From DASPPF01 sp032906705 (GTDB lineage Archaea > Thermoproteota > Nitrososphaeria > Nitrososphaerales > Gagatemarchaeaceae): 64,000 nucleotides of DNA. The notes beneath the pieces are model-generated. The model did no database searches and had not been told where the DNA came from. It saw nothing but the letters and a program-made list of their open reading frames with translations. The stretch is from NCBI GenBank assembly GCA_032906705.1, contig JAJTZC010000003.1, positions 1 through 64,000 on the forward strand. Direction: 5' to 3'. The position numbers and the translations under genes were made by a program. Below, piece after piece: positions 1-7,101 of this stretch; the first letter of the stretch is position 1, and every line of letters starts with the position of its first letter.

Positions 1-283
1 TCGCCATAGCGGTCATGCCTGGGATCATGCCGAGTATGTTGGGCATCGGCATCCCTGGGTTGCCCACCGGCGCGACCTTCATCGAACCGACTGTCTTCCT
101 GTTGACCGCGTTCAGGCCCCAGAAGGTGAAGAACATGTGGACGTTCTTGCCCATGGTGGCGCCAGTCGTCGCCATCATGAACGCGGGGTACACCATGTCC
201 AGCGTCCCTTTGGACAATATAATGAGCAGCCTGGACTGCTGCTCAGTCTTCTCTTCCGTCTTCAGCGCTTGTATCTGAGCCAT
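1..283 (-). CDS. DsrE/DsrF/DrsH-like family protein (C-terminus outside window)
   Basis: Read on the minus strand from an ATG at 283, the frame stays open to the window edge (94 residues seen). The sequence has the family pattern: a hydrophobic LLIILSKG strand, a GATMGKNVHMFFTFWG segment and a Met/Pro/Gly-rich stretch (GNPGMPMPNILGMIPGM). Relatives are small peroxiredoxin-like or sulfur-carrier-like proteins of cytoplasmic sulfur trafficking; no catalytic Cys lies in the visible part, so the exact role is open. A TATA-like box (minus strand, about 315-324) overlaps an inverted repeat, suggesting repression. The opposite-strand reading of the same DNA is a shadow. Confidence 0.75.
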   Translation of the reverse strand, partial: MAQIQALKTEEKTEQQSRLLIILSKGTLDMVYPAFMMATTGATMGKNVHMFFTFWGLNAVNRKTVGSMKVAPVGNPGMPMPNILGMIPGMTAMA

Positions 284-292
284 CTGATTCAC

Positions 293-316
293 GGATATTC
301 GAATCTTCTAATATCC
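293..316 (-). promoter_or_regulatory. Inverted repeat in DsrE-like gene promoter
   Basis: GGATATT (293-299) and AATATCC (310-316) form a perfect 7-bp inverted repeat with a 10-nt spacer, 10-33 nt upstream of the minus-strand start at 283. It abuts a TATA-like CCTTATTAGG (315-324, minus). The position between TATA and start fits an operator. The binding protein is unknown. Confidence 0.4.
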
Positions 317-379
317 TAATAAGGCCCGATTACGATTATCAAAGTTGGAAAACGTAGAACGAAAGCCCGGAAACTTCGG

Positions 380-748
380 TCAGCTGCGTTTCGTTTGAAC
401 CACGCAGAATGGGTTGCCATCCGGGTCCGCAAGGACCACAAAGTCCTCTCCCGGCTGGGCGGGCCTGCGGAGGGTCGCACCCAGGCGGATTAGCCGCTTC
501 ACCTCGCCCTCTTGGTCTTCGGTGTAAAGGTCCAAGTGAAGCCGATACTGCTCCAAGTGTCCCTCGGAACTCAGGTTGAGTGAGACGTTGGGGCCTCTCC
601 CTTCAGGATCTTTCAGGATTACCCATCCACCCTTGGGAGGATACTTCGGGACGTAGTGAAGGGCTTCTTGCCAGAAGTTCATCATTCGGTCGAAGTCGTC
701 GCAGTCAATAACGATGGAACCGACCCGCAGCCTGGTTATTCCCGCCAA
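380..748 (-). CDS. VOC (glyoxalase/bleomycin-resistance) superfamily protein
   Basis: 122 residues, one glyoxalase-fold unit of two beta-alpha-beta-beta-beta modules. Family marks: start with RVGSIVIDCDDFDRMMNFWQEAL, an internal YRLHLDLYTEDQEGEVKRLIRLGA segment, and the C-terminal FVVLADPDGNPFCVV signature in which Asp-Pro-x-Gly-Asn precedes the last strand. The metal ligands and substrate cannot be set from sequence; in this family the reaction ranges from isomerisation to ring-opening or drug binding. It starts at a TTG. A TATA-like box lies inside a GCATA-N4-TATGC repeat at 779-792. It is followed downstream by the DsrE-like gene but is not clearly co-transcribed. Confidence 0.8.
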   Translation of the reverse strand: MAGITRLRVGSIVIDCDDFDRMMNFWQEALHYVPKYPPKGGWVILKDPEGRGPNVSLNLSSEGHLEQYRLHLDLYTEDQEGEVKRLIRLGATLRRPAQPGEDFVVLADPDGNPFCVVQTKRS

Positions 749-851
749 AAGCTACCAGTCGACGACCAGAGGTCAGCGGCATAAAAGTATGCTAAACGCA
801 ACCGCCCGGAACGCTAGAGTCCCAAAACCCGAGGTTGTCATTTTCATAGCC

Positions 852-2144
852 CTAGAGGGTAGTATAGAGCAGATAGATGTTCAGTGAGATAATGGTAGCG
901 GCAGCGAGTGCACCCAGAATCGTCGTGATTTTCCTGTTCACGAATTCGCCCATCACATTTCTCCTGCTCGTGTAGACTATCAGGGGAATCATCGGTAGCG
1001 GTATCATCAGGCTGAGGATCACCTGGCTGTAGACCAGCAAGGACAATGGATTGAGTCCAACCAAGATGGCAGCCGTGGTAGGAAAGACGTTCACCAGCCT
1101 CGTAACAATCCTCCGGAGGTTCTTGTTCACGCGGGTGCCCAGCAACCCATCCATGATCGCCATGCCTGCGAGCGTGCCCGTAGTCGATGAAGCGAGGCCT
1201 GAAGCGAGCAGCGTTATCGCAAAAACGGCCGCTGCAAAGTAGCCGTACAGGGGGACCATTATCTGGTAGGCGTCGTTGATCGTGGATACGCCGCTGTACT
1301 TTGGAAAGAAAGCGGCCGCTGCCGAGACGAGGATTGCGACGTTGACGAGGCTGGCGATGGTTAGTGTGACGATGACCTCCCTGATGTGCAGCCTCCTCAG
1401 CCTCCTCCTCTCCTCAATGCTCCCGGTGGTCAGCTTGTTCTTTGTGAGCGTGGAGTGCACGAAGAGCGCGTGCGGCATCACCGTTGCACCGACAATCCCA
1501 ACGACCAACAGGATGTTCTGGTTGTTGATGGAGACAGCCACCGAATGGTACGCGATCTCGCTCAGGCTCGGCCCGATTATGATTACCTGATAGAGAAAGC
1601 CTATTGCTATCACGGAAACGAAGAGCATGAAGAAGTACTCGATGATCCGAAAGCGCTCCGACGTCAGAGTCAGGAGGATGATCACGTCGGCCGCGCCGAA
1701 GATGGCCGCATACAGGAGAGGCACGCCGAAGAGCAGGTTGAGCGCGATTACGGTGCCGAGGTACTCGGCCAGGTCTGTCGCCGCTGCGGCCGACTCCGCG
1801 GCCAGCCAGTAGGGGACGATGAGCTTCCTGGACTTTAGGGATGCGCGGATGAGTTGCGGTAGGTCCTTCCCGGTCGCAATCCCCAGCTTCCCGGACAGGT
1901 ACTGAAGTACCATGGCCATGATGTTGGCGAGCCAGACTGTCCACAGGAGGTCGTAAGCGAATGACGCGCCGCTCTGGATGTCCGTCCCATAGTTCCCCGG
2001 GTCCATGTAGGCCATGCTCACAATGAGAGCAGGGCCGAGGTAGACGAACAGCTGGCGCAACGAAATCCTGTTGCGCACCCGTTCCTGTTTCTCATTCTCG
2101 CGCTGCTCCGGTGATTTCAGAGCTTTGTTCCGGGGCGCGCGCAT
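852..2144 (-). CDS. mntH: Nramp family divalent metal (Mn2+/Fe2+) transporter
   Basis: 430-residue multi-pass membrane protein that imports Mn2+ or Fe2+ with protons. Transmembrane segment 1 carries the hallmark DPGNYGTD motif (around residue 48), and segment 6 has MPHALFVHS, where the usual MPHNL Asn/His pattern is changed to MPHAL. Length and about eleven hydrophobic segments fit the family. The start at 2144 lies about 30 nt from a TATA box (CTTTAAATAC, minus, 2171-2180), implying a leaderless mRNA. An MntR/DtxR-type regulator is encoded divergently, and an operator-like TTAGA-N4-TCTAA touches the TATA box, so metal-dependent repression is likely. Confidence 0.93.
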   Translation of the reverse strand: MRAPRNKALKSPEQRENEKQERVRNRISLRQLFVYLGPALIVSMAYMDPGNYGTDIQSGASFAYDLLWTVWLANIMAMVLQYLSGKLGIATGKDLPQLIRASLKSRKLIVPYWLAAESAAAATDLAEYLGTVIALNLLFGVPLLYAAIFGAADVIILLTLTSERFRIIEYFFMLFVSVIAIGFLYQVIIIGPSLSEIAYHSVAVSINNQNILLVVGIVGATVMPHALFVHSTLTKNKLTTGSIEERRRLRRLHIREVIVTLTIASLVNVAILVSAAAAFFPKYSGVSTINDAYQIMVPLYGYFAAAVFAITLLASGLASSTTGTLAGMAIMDGLLGTRVNKNLRRIVTRLVNVFPTTAAILVGLNPLSLLVYSQVILSLMIPLPMIPLIVYTSRRNVMGEFVNRKITTILGALAAATIISLNIYLLYTTL

Positions 2145-2180
2145 GGCTGATATCAGCGGGGCTACCTACTGTATTTAAAG

Positions 2181-2194
2181 TTAGATGGGTCTAA
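2181..2194. promoter_or_regulatory. Probable MntR operator 1 (mntH side)
   Basis: TTAGATGGGTCTAA has perfect TTAGA/TCTAA arms around a 4-nt centre and sits directly upstream of the mntH TATA box (2171-2180, minus strand), where TFB would bind. A bound repressor would block initiation. Assignment to the divergent MntR is inference from the position and from a second similar site at 2219-2232. Confidence 0.6.
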
Positions 2195-2218
2195 TATGAT
2201 GAGACGCCCCGTCATTTT

Positions 2219-2232
2219 GTAGATATGCCTAA
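2219..2232. promoter_or_regulatory. Probable MntR operator 2 (mntR side)
   Basis: GTAGATATGCCTAA keeps TAGA-N5-CTAA of the first site, 38 bp away, and lies upstream of a TATA-like CTTTTTAATG (2246-2253) of the regulator gene. Two such sites in one 140-bp divergent region support joint control of transporter and regulator. Confidence 0.5.
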
Positions 2233-2288
2233 TCACCGGAGAATCCTTTTTAATGGGCGATGGATGCTTGTCAGCCATCGGGGACGAA

Positions 2289-2732
2289 TTGGCCAAGGTC
2301 ACCCAGATAGAGCAACAAGAAGAGATGTCGAGATTGGAAGACTATCTAGAGGTAATTTACCATCTGGTCCACGAAAAGGGCTTCGCGAGTACGGTCGACA
2401 TAGCGGAGAGTCTTCGGGTCAAACCACCCAGCGTTTCGAGCATGCTGCAGAGGCTCGCTTCGCGTGATTACCTGGTACACGAGCCATACCGAGGCATCAG
2501 GTTGACCGATAAAGGCACGAAGACAGCAAAGTCAGTCATCAAGAGGCACAGCATTATCTCAGAACTGCTTCTAATGCTTGGGGTGGAAGAGAAGGTAGCC
2601 TACCAGGATACCGAGGGAATAGAGCACCACATCCAACCCGTGACCATCAGCAGGGTCGAGGGGCTGGTCGATTTTCTCCGGAAGAACCCGAAGCTGTTGC
2701 GTGCGATTCGGAATCACATGAAAGAATACTGA
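2289..2732 (+). CDS. mntR: MntR/DtxR family metal-dependent transcriptional regulator
   Basis: The conserved core begins at MSRLEDYLEVIYHL, followed by a winged helix (TVDIAESLRVKPPSVSSMLQRL) and the dimerisation/metal-binding domain with E-x-x-x-H and HH pairs (DTEGIEHHIQPVT). In the family, Mn2+ or Fe2+ binding switches on DNA binding. There is no C-terminal SH3-like domain, so it resembles MntR more than DtxR/IdeR. Possible starts are ATG 2253 (inside the TATA-like box, unlikely), TTG 2289 and ATG 2325; 2289 is chosen for its spacing to the box, but 2325 gives the usual family N-terminus. Divergent from the Nramp gene, its probable target. Confidence 0.9.
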   Translation: MAKVTQIEQQEEMSRLEDYLEVIYHLVHEKGFASTVDIAESLRVKPPSVSSMLQRLASRDYLVHEPYRGIRLTDKGTKTAKSVIKRHSIISELLLMLGVEEKVAYQDTEGIEHHIQPVTISRVEGLVDFLRKNPKLLRAIRNHMKEY

Positions 2733-2958
2733 GGCGGGCATTTCTTGGAAGACATCATAACAGTGGATGACCTCGACGTGCTTTATCCCTATGTGTGGGA
2801 CGGATGGGACCTCTTCTGAACATATAGCGAAAAATGGGATTCAGGCCTTAGACCTCGCCAGGCAATTGAATCGTTCAAGATTCGAACCCTTGGTCTTTGG
2901 TGAAGTGAGTAGCATTTGCGTTTATTAATCAGCTTCGACTTTGGTATTGACGGTTCAA

Positions 2959-3235
2959 TTGCGGAGCCTCGAAGGACCTCTCTCGAAGAATGAGATTAAG
3001 AAGCTACATGAGCTGCTTCACTCGGAAACACTTCTAGAGAGAATGGTCGAGCGCGCCGTCAAGGGCATGAGAAGATCTGAGCGCAGAGCAAGACGGATTA
3101 CTAGAGCTACTTGAGTCGTTACGCAGAATTCTTGGCCGAAGAATAGTACATGCGGCCCTACTGAGCCCGGATACTCTGTTTGACGAGCTTCAGTTTCTCA
3201 ACGTTGTGCTTGAACTGAAGGAGCGAATTGTGTGA
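2959..3235 (+). pseudogene. Frameshifted small helical protein, unrecognised
   Basis: Frame 1 from TTG 2959 reads LRSLEGPLSKNEIKKLHELL and continues helically to about 3070. From 3071 the adjacent frame continues in the same style (EDLSAEQDGLLELLESLRR, ending FLNVVLELKERIV) to a TGA at 3233-3235. Together they make about 91 residues of charged, helix-forming sequence with one indel near 3070. A TATA-like TTTATTAA (2921-2928) is at the right spacing. This may be true decay or a sequencing error. The stretch 2733-2958 before it shows no supportable gene. Confidence 0.4.
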
Positions 3236-3400
3236 GCCGTGGGCCGGAAGGAATCCACCTCTTGCAAGCGGACATCTCGCGGAACCGTTCGGCTCGACCG
3301 CTTGAGTACCCCAACAGACTCGGTGCGCAGGACAAAACCTGCAAAGCGAGGAGGACGAACGGTCTAAACCATAAGTATGGAGGCGACCAACTTATGGGCC

Positions 3401-3667
3401 ATGGGTCCAAAACCGGAAGAGCCCGAACCCCAGAGGAGCCTGAAGCGCATCACCTGGCAGTACGAGAACTGCCTCTCGTGCGTCTGGTTCTCCCCCAACG
3501 ACCCGCTCAACGCGGACCAGTTTGAAAGGGGAATGTGCATCCACCCGAAGCTGAAGGCCTTCGAACTCCTCGTTTCGGGGAGAGACTGGTGCAACCTCTT
3601 CACCGAGGTCAGGCAGAAGCAGATAGACATCATCCAAGAGAAAGCGATGAAGCCCGGCGAAAAGTAA
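3401..3667 (+). CDS. Small four-cysteine protein, possible metal or Fe-S binding
   Basis: About 88 residues from ATG 3401; ATG 3377 is in frame but falls inside a TATA-like box (3371-3377), so 3401 is preferred as a leaderless start. It shows CLSCVWF, then GMCIHPKLKAFELL, then GRDWCNLF: four Cys with an adjacent His and aromatic residues, a pattern like small zinc or iron-sulfur subunits. A HiPIP-like small subunit is one possibility; no family is firmly recognised. The N-terminus is rich in Pro and Glu. The gene stands alone, with a GC-rich sequence at its end that recurs near 5223. Confidence 0.6.
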   Translation: MGPKPEEPEPQRSLKRITWQYENCLSCVWFSPNDPLNADQFERGMCIHPKLKAFELLVSGRDWCNLFTEVRQKQIDIIQEKAMKPGEK

Positions 3668-3693
3668 GGCACGGCCCGCCCGGCGAAGCGGCG
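3655..3693 (+). repeat. GC-rich short repeat, copy 1
   Basis: CCGGCGAAAAG followed after TAA by GCACGGCCCGCC and GGCGAAGCGG. Nearly the same string occurs at 5223-5256. The GGC/GCC-rich arms can pair, so it may act as an RNA hairpin at the 3' end of the four-Cys gene. Function unknown. Confidence 0.35.
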
Positions 3694-3730
3694 GTCAGTC
3701 ACACTGCTTGAGCAGAGTATGAGGAAAACC

Positions 3731-3937
3731 CTAGCTCTTGGATCTGTTACTTTCTCGCTTGGCGGACTTTCGGAGTCGGTTTAGCTCGGCAATCTTTTCC
3801 TTGTATTCCTTTTTCTTCTTCTTGTTTCCTTGTATACGAGCTTGGTCGTATAGCTTCCTCAGTCTCTCTTCTTCTGACGCGTAATCGGACAACTTCGGAT
3901 ATGCAGTCGTAGCGCGATAGTTATGTCTTTCAGACAT
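3731..3937 (-). CDS. Small basic hypothetical protein
   Basis: 68 residues from ATG 3937. It has a tyrosine-containing N-terminus, then a long charged helix (EEERLRKLYDQARIQGNKKKK, then EYKEKIAELNRLRKSAKRES) likely to be alpha-helical or coiled coil, with strong net positive charge. This fits a nucleic-acid or ribosome-associated protein but no family is recognised. The length and residue make-up argue for a real gene. The flanking genes do not suggest an operon. Confidence 0.5.
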   Translation of the reverse strand: MSERHNYRATTAYPKLSDYASEEERLRKLYDQARIQGNKKKKKEYKEKIAELNRLRKSAKRESNRSKS

Positions 3938-4071
3938 GGGTCGCAAGATTACCCGCCGAAGAAGTCCTCCCTATCGCACAACGTGCTTGCCATACTTGGG
4001 GTATCTTTCGGAGACGCTGTCTGTCATCGCGATTCTGATGCATGCTTGGGTCAGTGAATTGGTTGAGTCCG

Positions 4072-4383
4072 CTATATCTGCAGATGGACCTGAACCACGC
4101 GGTCAATCTGCTTTCCCACCTTGGTCAGCTTGTACTCTATCAAGAATATGGCTTTACGCACCTGAACGGAGTGATGAGGAGTCATACGTATCTGGCGTTC
4201 GGTCTGTCCTCTATACGTCACCTTGACCCCCGGCTTAGTTGCGGTCTTCGACTTCATGGCTGCTAGACAGAGGTCGTGGATGGTTCCTCTCGAGAAACCT
4301 AGCCTTAGATCGATATACTCGAGGTAACCCTCTGATGTTAGGTGTTCCCCCCTCGTACCGGCGCGGTAACTCATGCGCTCCAC
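4072..4383 (-). CDS. Hypothetical protein
   Basis: 103 residues if started at ATG 4383; ATG 4374 and ATG 4257 are in-frame alternatives, the last giving 61 residues. The C-terminal half is basic with alternating polar and hydrophobic residues (GVKVTYRGQTERQIR, KAIFLIEYKLTKVGKQIDRV), suggesting a small beta-rich domain. I recognise no family. An overlapping plus-strand frame is less protein-like and is treated as a shadow. The remaining bases between about 4384 and 4499 hold nothing I can support. Confidence 0.4.
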   Translation of the reverse strand: MERMSYRAGTRGEHLTSEGYLEYIDLRLGFSRGTIHDLCLAAMKSKTATKPGVKVTYRGQTERQIRMTPHHSVQVRKAIFLIEYKLTKVGKQIDRVVQVHLQI

Positions 4384-4499
4384 ATCTGATTTCGACGTGA
4401 GTCAATTCAGCCCTCCTTTTCTCGCTTTCCATTCAATAGGATGGCGATGATGGCCGGCAAAGAGTAGACACGCTCGCTGAATCGGCTGACCCTCAATGC

Positions 4500-4888
4500 T
4501 CATGTCCCGGTTTGGACCGCTCCCTTCAGGTCACTGAAGTGCGGGTCTCCCGTCCCCACACGGCCGCGCCGCGCGACGGCCAGCGAGTACACGAACGCGT
4601 CGAGCATCCCCCACCCCTTCACTTTCTTCTTCCGCTGGTGGTTAAGCTCCCCTGTCCTTTCGGCCAGGTCGGCGTCCAGCGCGACCACTACGCTCCTCGA
4701 CTTCACGAGTGTTATCACCTGTCTCGCAATTCTTCTGCCGATGCGGTTCCGTAGCATAGCTTCGTTGAGTCCGGCGACCACCGAGGCAGGGGTTAGGACG
4801 GGTGACGGGCCGTCGAGGTATGACGCGACGGTGCCGCTTTCGGGCCCCCGAGGGCGTACTCCACCCACGCGGAAGCGTCGAAGATCAT
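4500..4888 (-). pseudogene. vapC: VapC-type PIN-domain toxin, frameshifted near its start
   Basis: ATG 4888 begins a classic PIN N-terminus (MIFDASAWVEYALGG) with the first catalytic Asp, but this frame runs into a stop. The neighbouring frame supplies the rest: SGTVASYLDG, a helix with conserved Glu (GLNEAML), LDADLAE, then GMLDAFVYSLA and TGDPHF carrying the other acidic residues of the Mg2+ site. Adding one G to the five-G run (plus-strand C run 4845-4849) restores one continuous frame, so this is either a homopolymer sequencing error or an inactivated toxin. PIN toxins are RNases held in check by the upstream antitoxin, whose gene ends 4 nt before this start. Confidence 0.8.
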
Positions 4889-4892
4889 GGCG

Positions 4893-5123
4893 TCACCGTT
4901 CTGACGTTCCAACTTCGTGCTCCTTGCGATCGCGCTCGAATTTGAAGCCGGTGCCTGCAAGTATGTCCCTGATCTCCTGCGCTGGTCTCTCTACTCTCCT
5001 CAAGATGATGGCGTCGCCTTCGCCCGCGCCCATCTCATCCAGACGCTTCTTGGGTATCGGGATACCGTAGCCGGTTCCTATGCGCCTCACCTTGGCCTCG
5101 GATGACAACGCGCTTTCGGTCAC
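4893..5123 (-). CDS. vapB: AbrB/SpoVT-type antitoxin (VapB-like)
   Basis: 76 residues from GTG 5123. The N-terminal swapped-hairpin DNA-binding fold is visible as AKVRRIGTGYGIPIPKKRLDEMGAGEGDAIIL; the C-terminal tail (AQEIRDILAGTGFKFERD) would wrap the toxin. It binds its own promoter and neutralises the PIN-domain RNase encoded 4 nt downstream. A longer frame reaches 5399, but the 20-bp palindrome immediately upstream of this GTG makes 5123 the natural leaderless start. With the toxin frameshifted, the antitoxin may be a survivor of a decayed pair. Confidence 0.75.
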   Translation of the reverse strand: MTESALSSEAKVRRIGTGYGIPIPKKRLDEMGAGEGDAIILRRVERPAQEIRDILAGTGFKFERDRKEHEVGTSER

Positions 5124-5125
5124 GC

Positions 5126-5145
5126 TATCATAATCGATTATGATA
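5126..5145. promoter_or_regulatory. 20-bp perfect palindrome, probable VapBC autoregulatory operator
   Basis: TATCATAATCGATTATGATA is its own reverse complement and ends 2 nt before the antitoxin GTG. It would cover the transcription start of a leaderless antitoxin mRNA. Toxin-antitoxin complexes commonly repress at such sites. Confidence 0.65.
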
Positions 5146-5222
5146 TTGAAGCATCTCTCCTTGAAAAGCATCTTGCCCTTCAGGGAAAACCTGGGCACGC
5201 CCACAGGAGAAAACGATGAGGG

Positions 5223-5256
5223 CCGGCGAAAAGGCACGGCCCGCCGGGCGAGGCGG
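5223..5256 (+). repeat. GC-rich short repeat, copy 2
   Basis: CCGGCGAAAAG then GCACGGCCCGCC and GGCGAGGCGG, matching the string at 3655-3693 apart from a 3-4 nt gap and a few substitutions. It lies in the spacer between the antitoxin promoter and the DoxX promoter. Confidence 0.35.
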
Positions 5257-5284
5257 ATGCGAGTTCGCTCGCCCTTACTAGGTA

Positions 5285-5310
5285 AGTAGTGACTCACTAC
5301 TAGATATATT
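5285..5310 (+). promoter_or_regulatory. Palindrome plus TATA box of the DoxX-family gene
   Basis: AGTAGTGA-C-TCACTACT (5285-5301) is a perfect inverted repeat directly followed by GATATATTAG (5303-5312), a TATA-like box about 30 nt before the GTG start at 5339. A repressor bound here would overlap the BRE/TATA region. Confidence 0.6.
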
Positions 5311-5338
5311 AGCCTGACCACACACGGGTACCGAGTCG

Positions 5339-5761
5339 GTGAATGAAGGTTTGATCGGTCTCCTCGAAGTCCTCGGGCCGTTCGCCGCCTACCTTGCACT
5401 CTTCGTCAGGGTCTGGGTGGGCGCCAACTTCATCGGGCACAGCCGGCTGAAGCTGCGGGGCAAGGCCAGGGAAGGGGCGCTCCAGTGGATGAAGGGCATG
5501 GGGATGCCCGCAGCAGCCGTGACTGCAGCGACGGCGCTCGAGTTGGTGGGAGGCATATTCTTGATCGTCGGCTTCATCGTGCCCGCGGTTGCCCTGCTGT
5601 TCGCGATAGAGATGCTTTCCACCTCGGCCCTCAGGAGGACCAAGATGAAGGACAAGTACCTCGGCGGCTACGAGCTGGACATGGGCTACTTCGTGTTGGC
5701 CATTGTCCTCATCGTGCTCGGGGCCGGCGCGCTTTCGGTGGACCAGCTCATCGGTTTCTAG
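5339..5761 (+). CDS. DoxX family membrane protein
   Basis: 140 residues with four predicted membrane helices: about residues 9-28, 57-78 (AAAVTAATALELVGGIFLI), 80-97 and 117-137. The pattern R-x-W-x-G-x-N-F-x-x-H near residue 25 and the central GGxxLIVGF segment fit the DoxX/SURF4-like family. Members include the small subunit of archaeal thiosulfate:quinone oxidoreductase and proteins of redox stress defence; the substrate here is not set by sequence. GTG start, leaderless. A palindromic operator suggests induction by a MarR- or HxlR-type regulator. Confidence 0.85.
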   Translation: MNEGLIGLLEVLGPFAAYLALFVRVWVGANFIGHSRLKLRGKAREGALQWMKGMGMPAAAVTAATALELVGGIFLIVGFIVPAVALLFAIEMLSTSALRRTKMKDKYLGGYELDMGYFVLAIVLIVLGAGALSVDQLIGF

Positions 5762-5936
5762 CCAACAGGGCTTCTGTCTCCGCTGCGGCACGAGCCTCTC
5801 AGGCCGAGCCTCCGATCGTCTTGACCGTAGTTCAGCCTCCCGTTAAAGATCCGTCTCCCTAGTGCTGTCCTGCTCATCTGCGCTCTTTCCGCGGCGCTTA
5901 CAACTCTTTTATCGGCTGACCTGAAATCGCGCTGGC

Positions 5937-6992
5937 ATGGCCGGCTCCGGGCAGCTCTTCCCGACATCCGTGGTCGGCAGCCTCCCCCGACCTGAATGGC
6001 TCATGGAGGGAATAGAGAAGTTCGAACACGGTAAGCTTACGGAAGCGCAGCTGAATCAGTTCTACGACGACGCTGTGAAGCTCGTAATCAAGGAGCAGGA
6101 GATGACAGGCGTCGACGAGATTTCCGACGGTGAACAAAGGCGTTTCAGTTTTCTCGCCTTCGTCGCCGAGAGGCTCCCTTCGTTCAAGATGATTCCGGTG
6201 AAGGAGTTGATGAATCCAGAAGCTCGAGGATACGTGGAACAGATGAACCTGCCCATCGACATAATCAGCAATCCCGTCATAGTCGACAAAATCAAGAGGA
6301 CCGCGCCCCTCGCGGTCGATGAGCTCAGGTTTGCGATGCGATACACGACGAAGCCCCTGAAGGCGCCAGTCATCGGACCCCTCACTCTGCTGATCAACTC
6401 TTGGAACAGGAAGAAATCCGGGCATATCTACGCGAGCCCGGAAGACTCGTTCGAAGACCTCACCCGGATGCTTAGAGAGGAGATAGTCGCACTCCGTGAC
6501 GCTGGAGCGTCCTTCGTGCAGCTTGACGAGCCCGCAATCGGAAACTTCGTCGATTACAGGTACACAAGGTGGCTCCTGGCGCTGAACCAGTGGAAGCTGG
6601 GCGACGTCGAAGAGTTGCACGCCATCGCGTCAGAACTCATCAACAGGACGGTCAAGGGAGTCGGTGGTATCAAGATAGGAGTTCACATCTGCAGGGGGAA
6701 CTGGCCGGCTGCCGAGGCGAAACTCTCACGCGGAGGCTACGAGAGCATGATCAAGGAGATTCTTGAAATGAAGGTCGACCAGCTCGTGCTCGAGTACGCN
6801 NNNNNNNNNNNGGAGATAGTGCAGAGGGTTCAGAGCGCATCCAAGATATTCGCAAAAGACAGGATAACGCTCAATCCCGACTGCGGGTTCGCCTCGGGGC
6901 GACCATGGCCTGTTGTCACGAGAGAGATAGCCTATCAGAAGCTCCGCGCCCAGACAGAAGCCGCGCAGAGATTACGACGGCTCTACGCTTGA
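5937..6992 (+). CDS. MetE C-terminal-like cobalamin-independent methyltransferase
   Basis: 351 residues, about the size of the catalytic half of methionine synthase MetE. It opens with TSVVGSLPRPEW and shows GVDEISDGEQRR, PVIGPLTLL, FVQLDEPAI, HICRGNWP (His and Cys zinc ligands) and a later Cys in NPDCGFA. These are the zinc and homocysteine-binding features of the family. Archaeal short MetE proteins take the methyl group from a corrinoid protein or tetrahydropterin derivative rather than polyglutamyl folate; the donor here is not known. Twelve Ns (6800-6811) hide part of one segment but leave the frame intact. TATA-like box near 5910. Confidence 0.85.
   Translation: MAGSGQLFPTSVVGSLPRPEWLMEGIEKFEHGKLTEAQLNQFYDDAVKLVIKEQEMTGVDEISDGEQRRFSFLAFVAERLPSFKMIPVKELMNPEARGYVEQMNLPIDIISNPVIVDKIKRTAPLAVDELRFAMRYTTKPLKAPVIGPLTLLINSWNRKKSGHIYASPEDSFEDLTRMLREEIVALRDAGASFVQLDEPAIGNFVDYRYTRWLLALNQWKLGDVEELHAIASELINRTVKGVGGIKIGVHICRGNWPAAEAKLSRGGYESMIKEILEMKVDQLVLEYXXXXXEIVQRVQSASKIFAKDRITLNPDCGFASGRPWPVVTREIAYQKLRAQTEAAQRLRRLYA
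6800..6811. other. 12-N assembly gap inside the MetE-like gene
   Basis: Twelve undetermined bases. The length is a multiple of three and the reading frame matches on both sides, so about four residues are masked after the LVLEYA segment. Confidence 0.95.
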
Positions 6993-7101
6993 CAAGCGAG
7001 CCGAGCACTTCTTTCGACGAGCCGATTCCGGGGATTGTTGTTTACCCGAGGGATCCTGGGTGGGATATGGTGGCGGGCGGCAAGACCCTGAAGAGCCGTA
7101 A

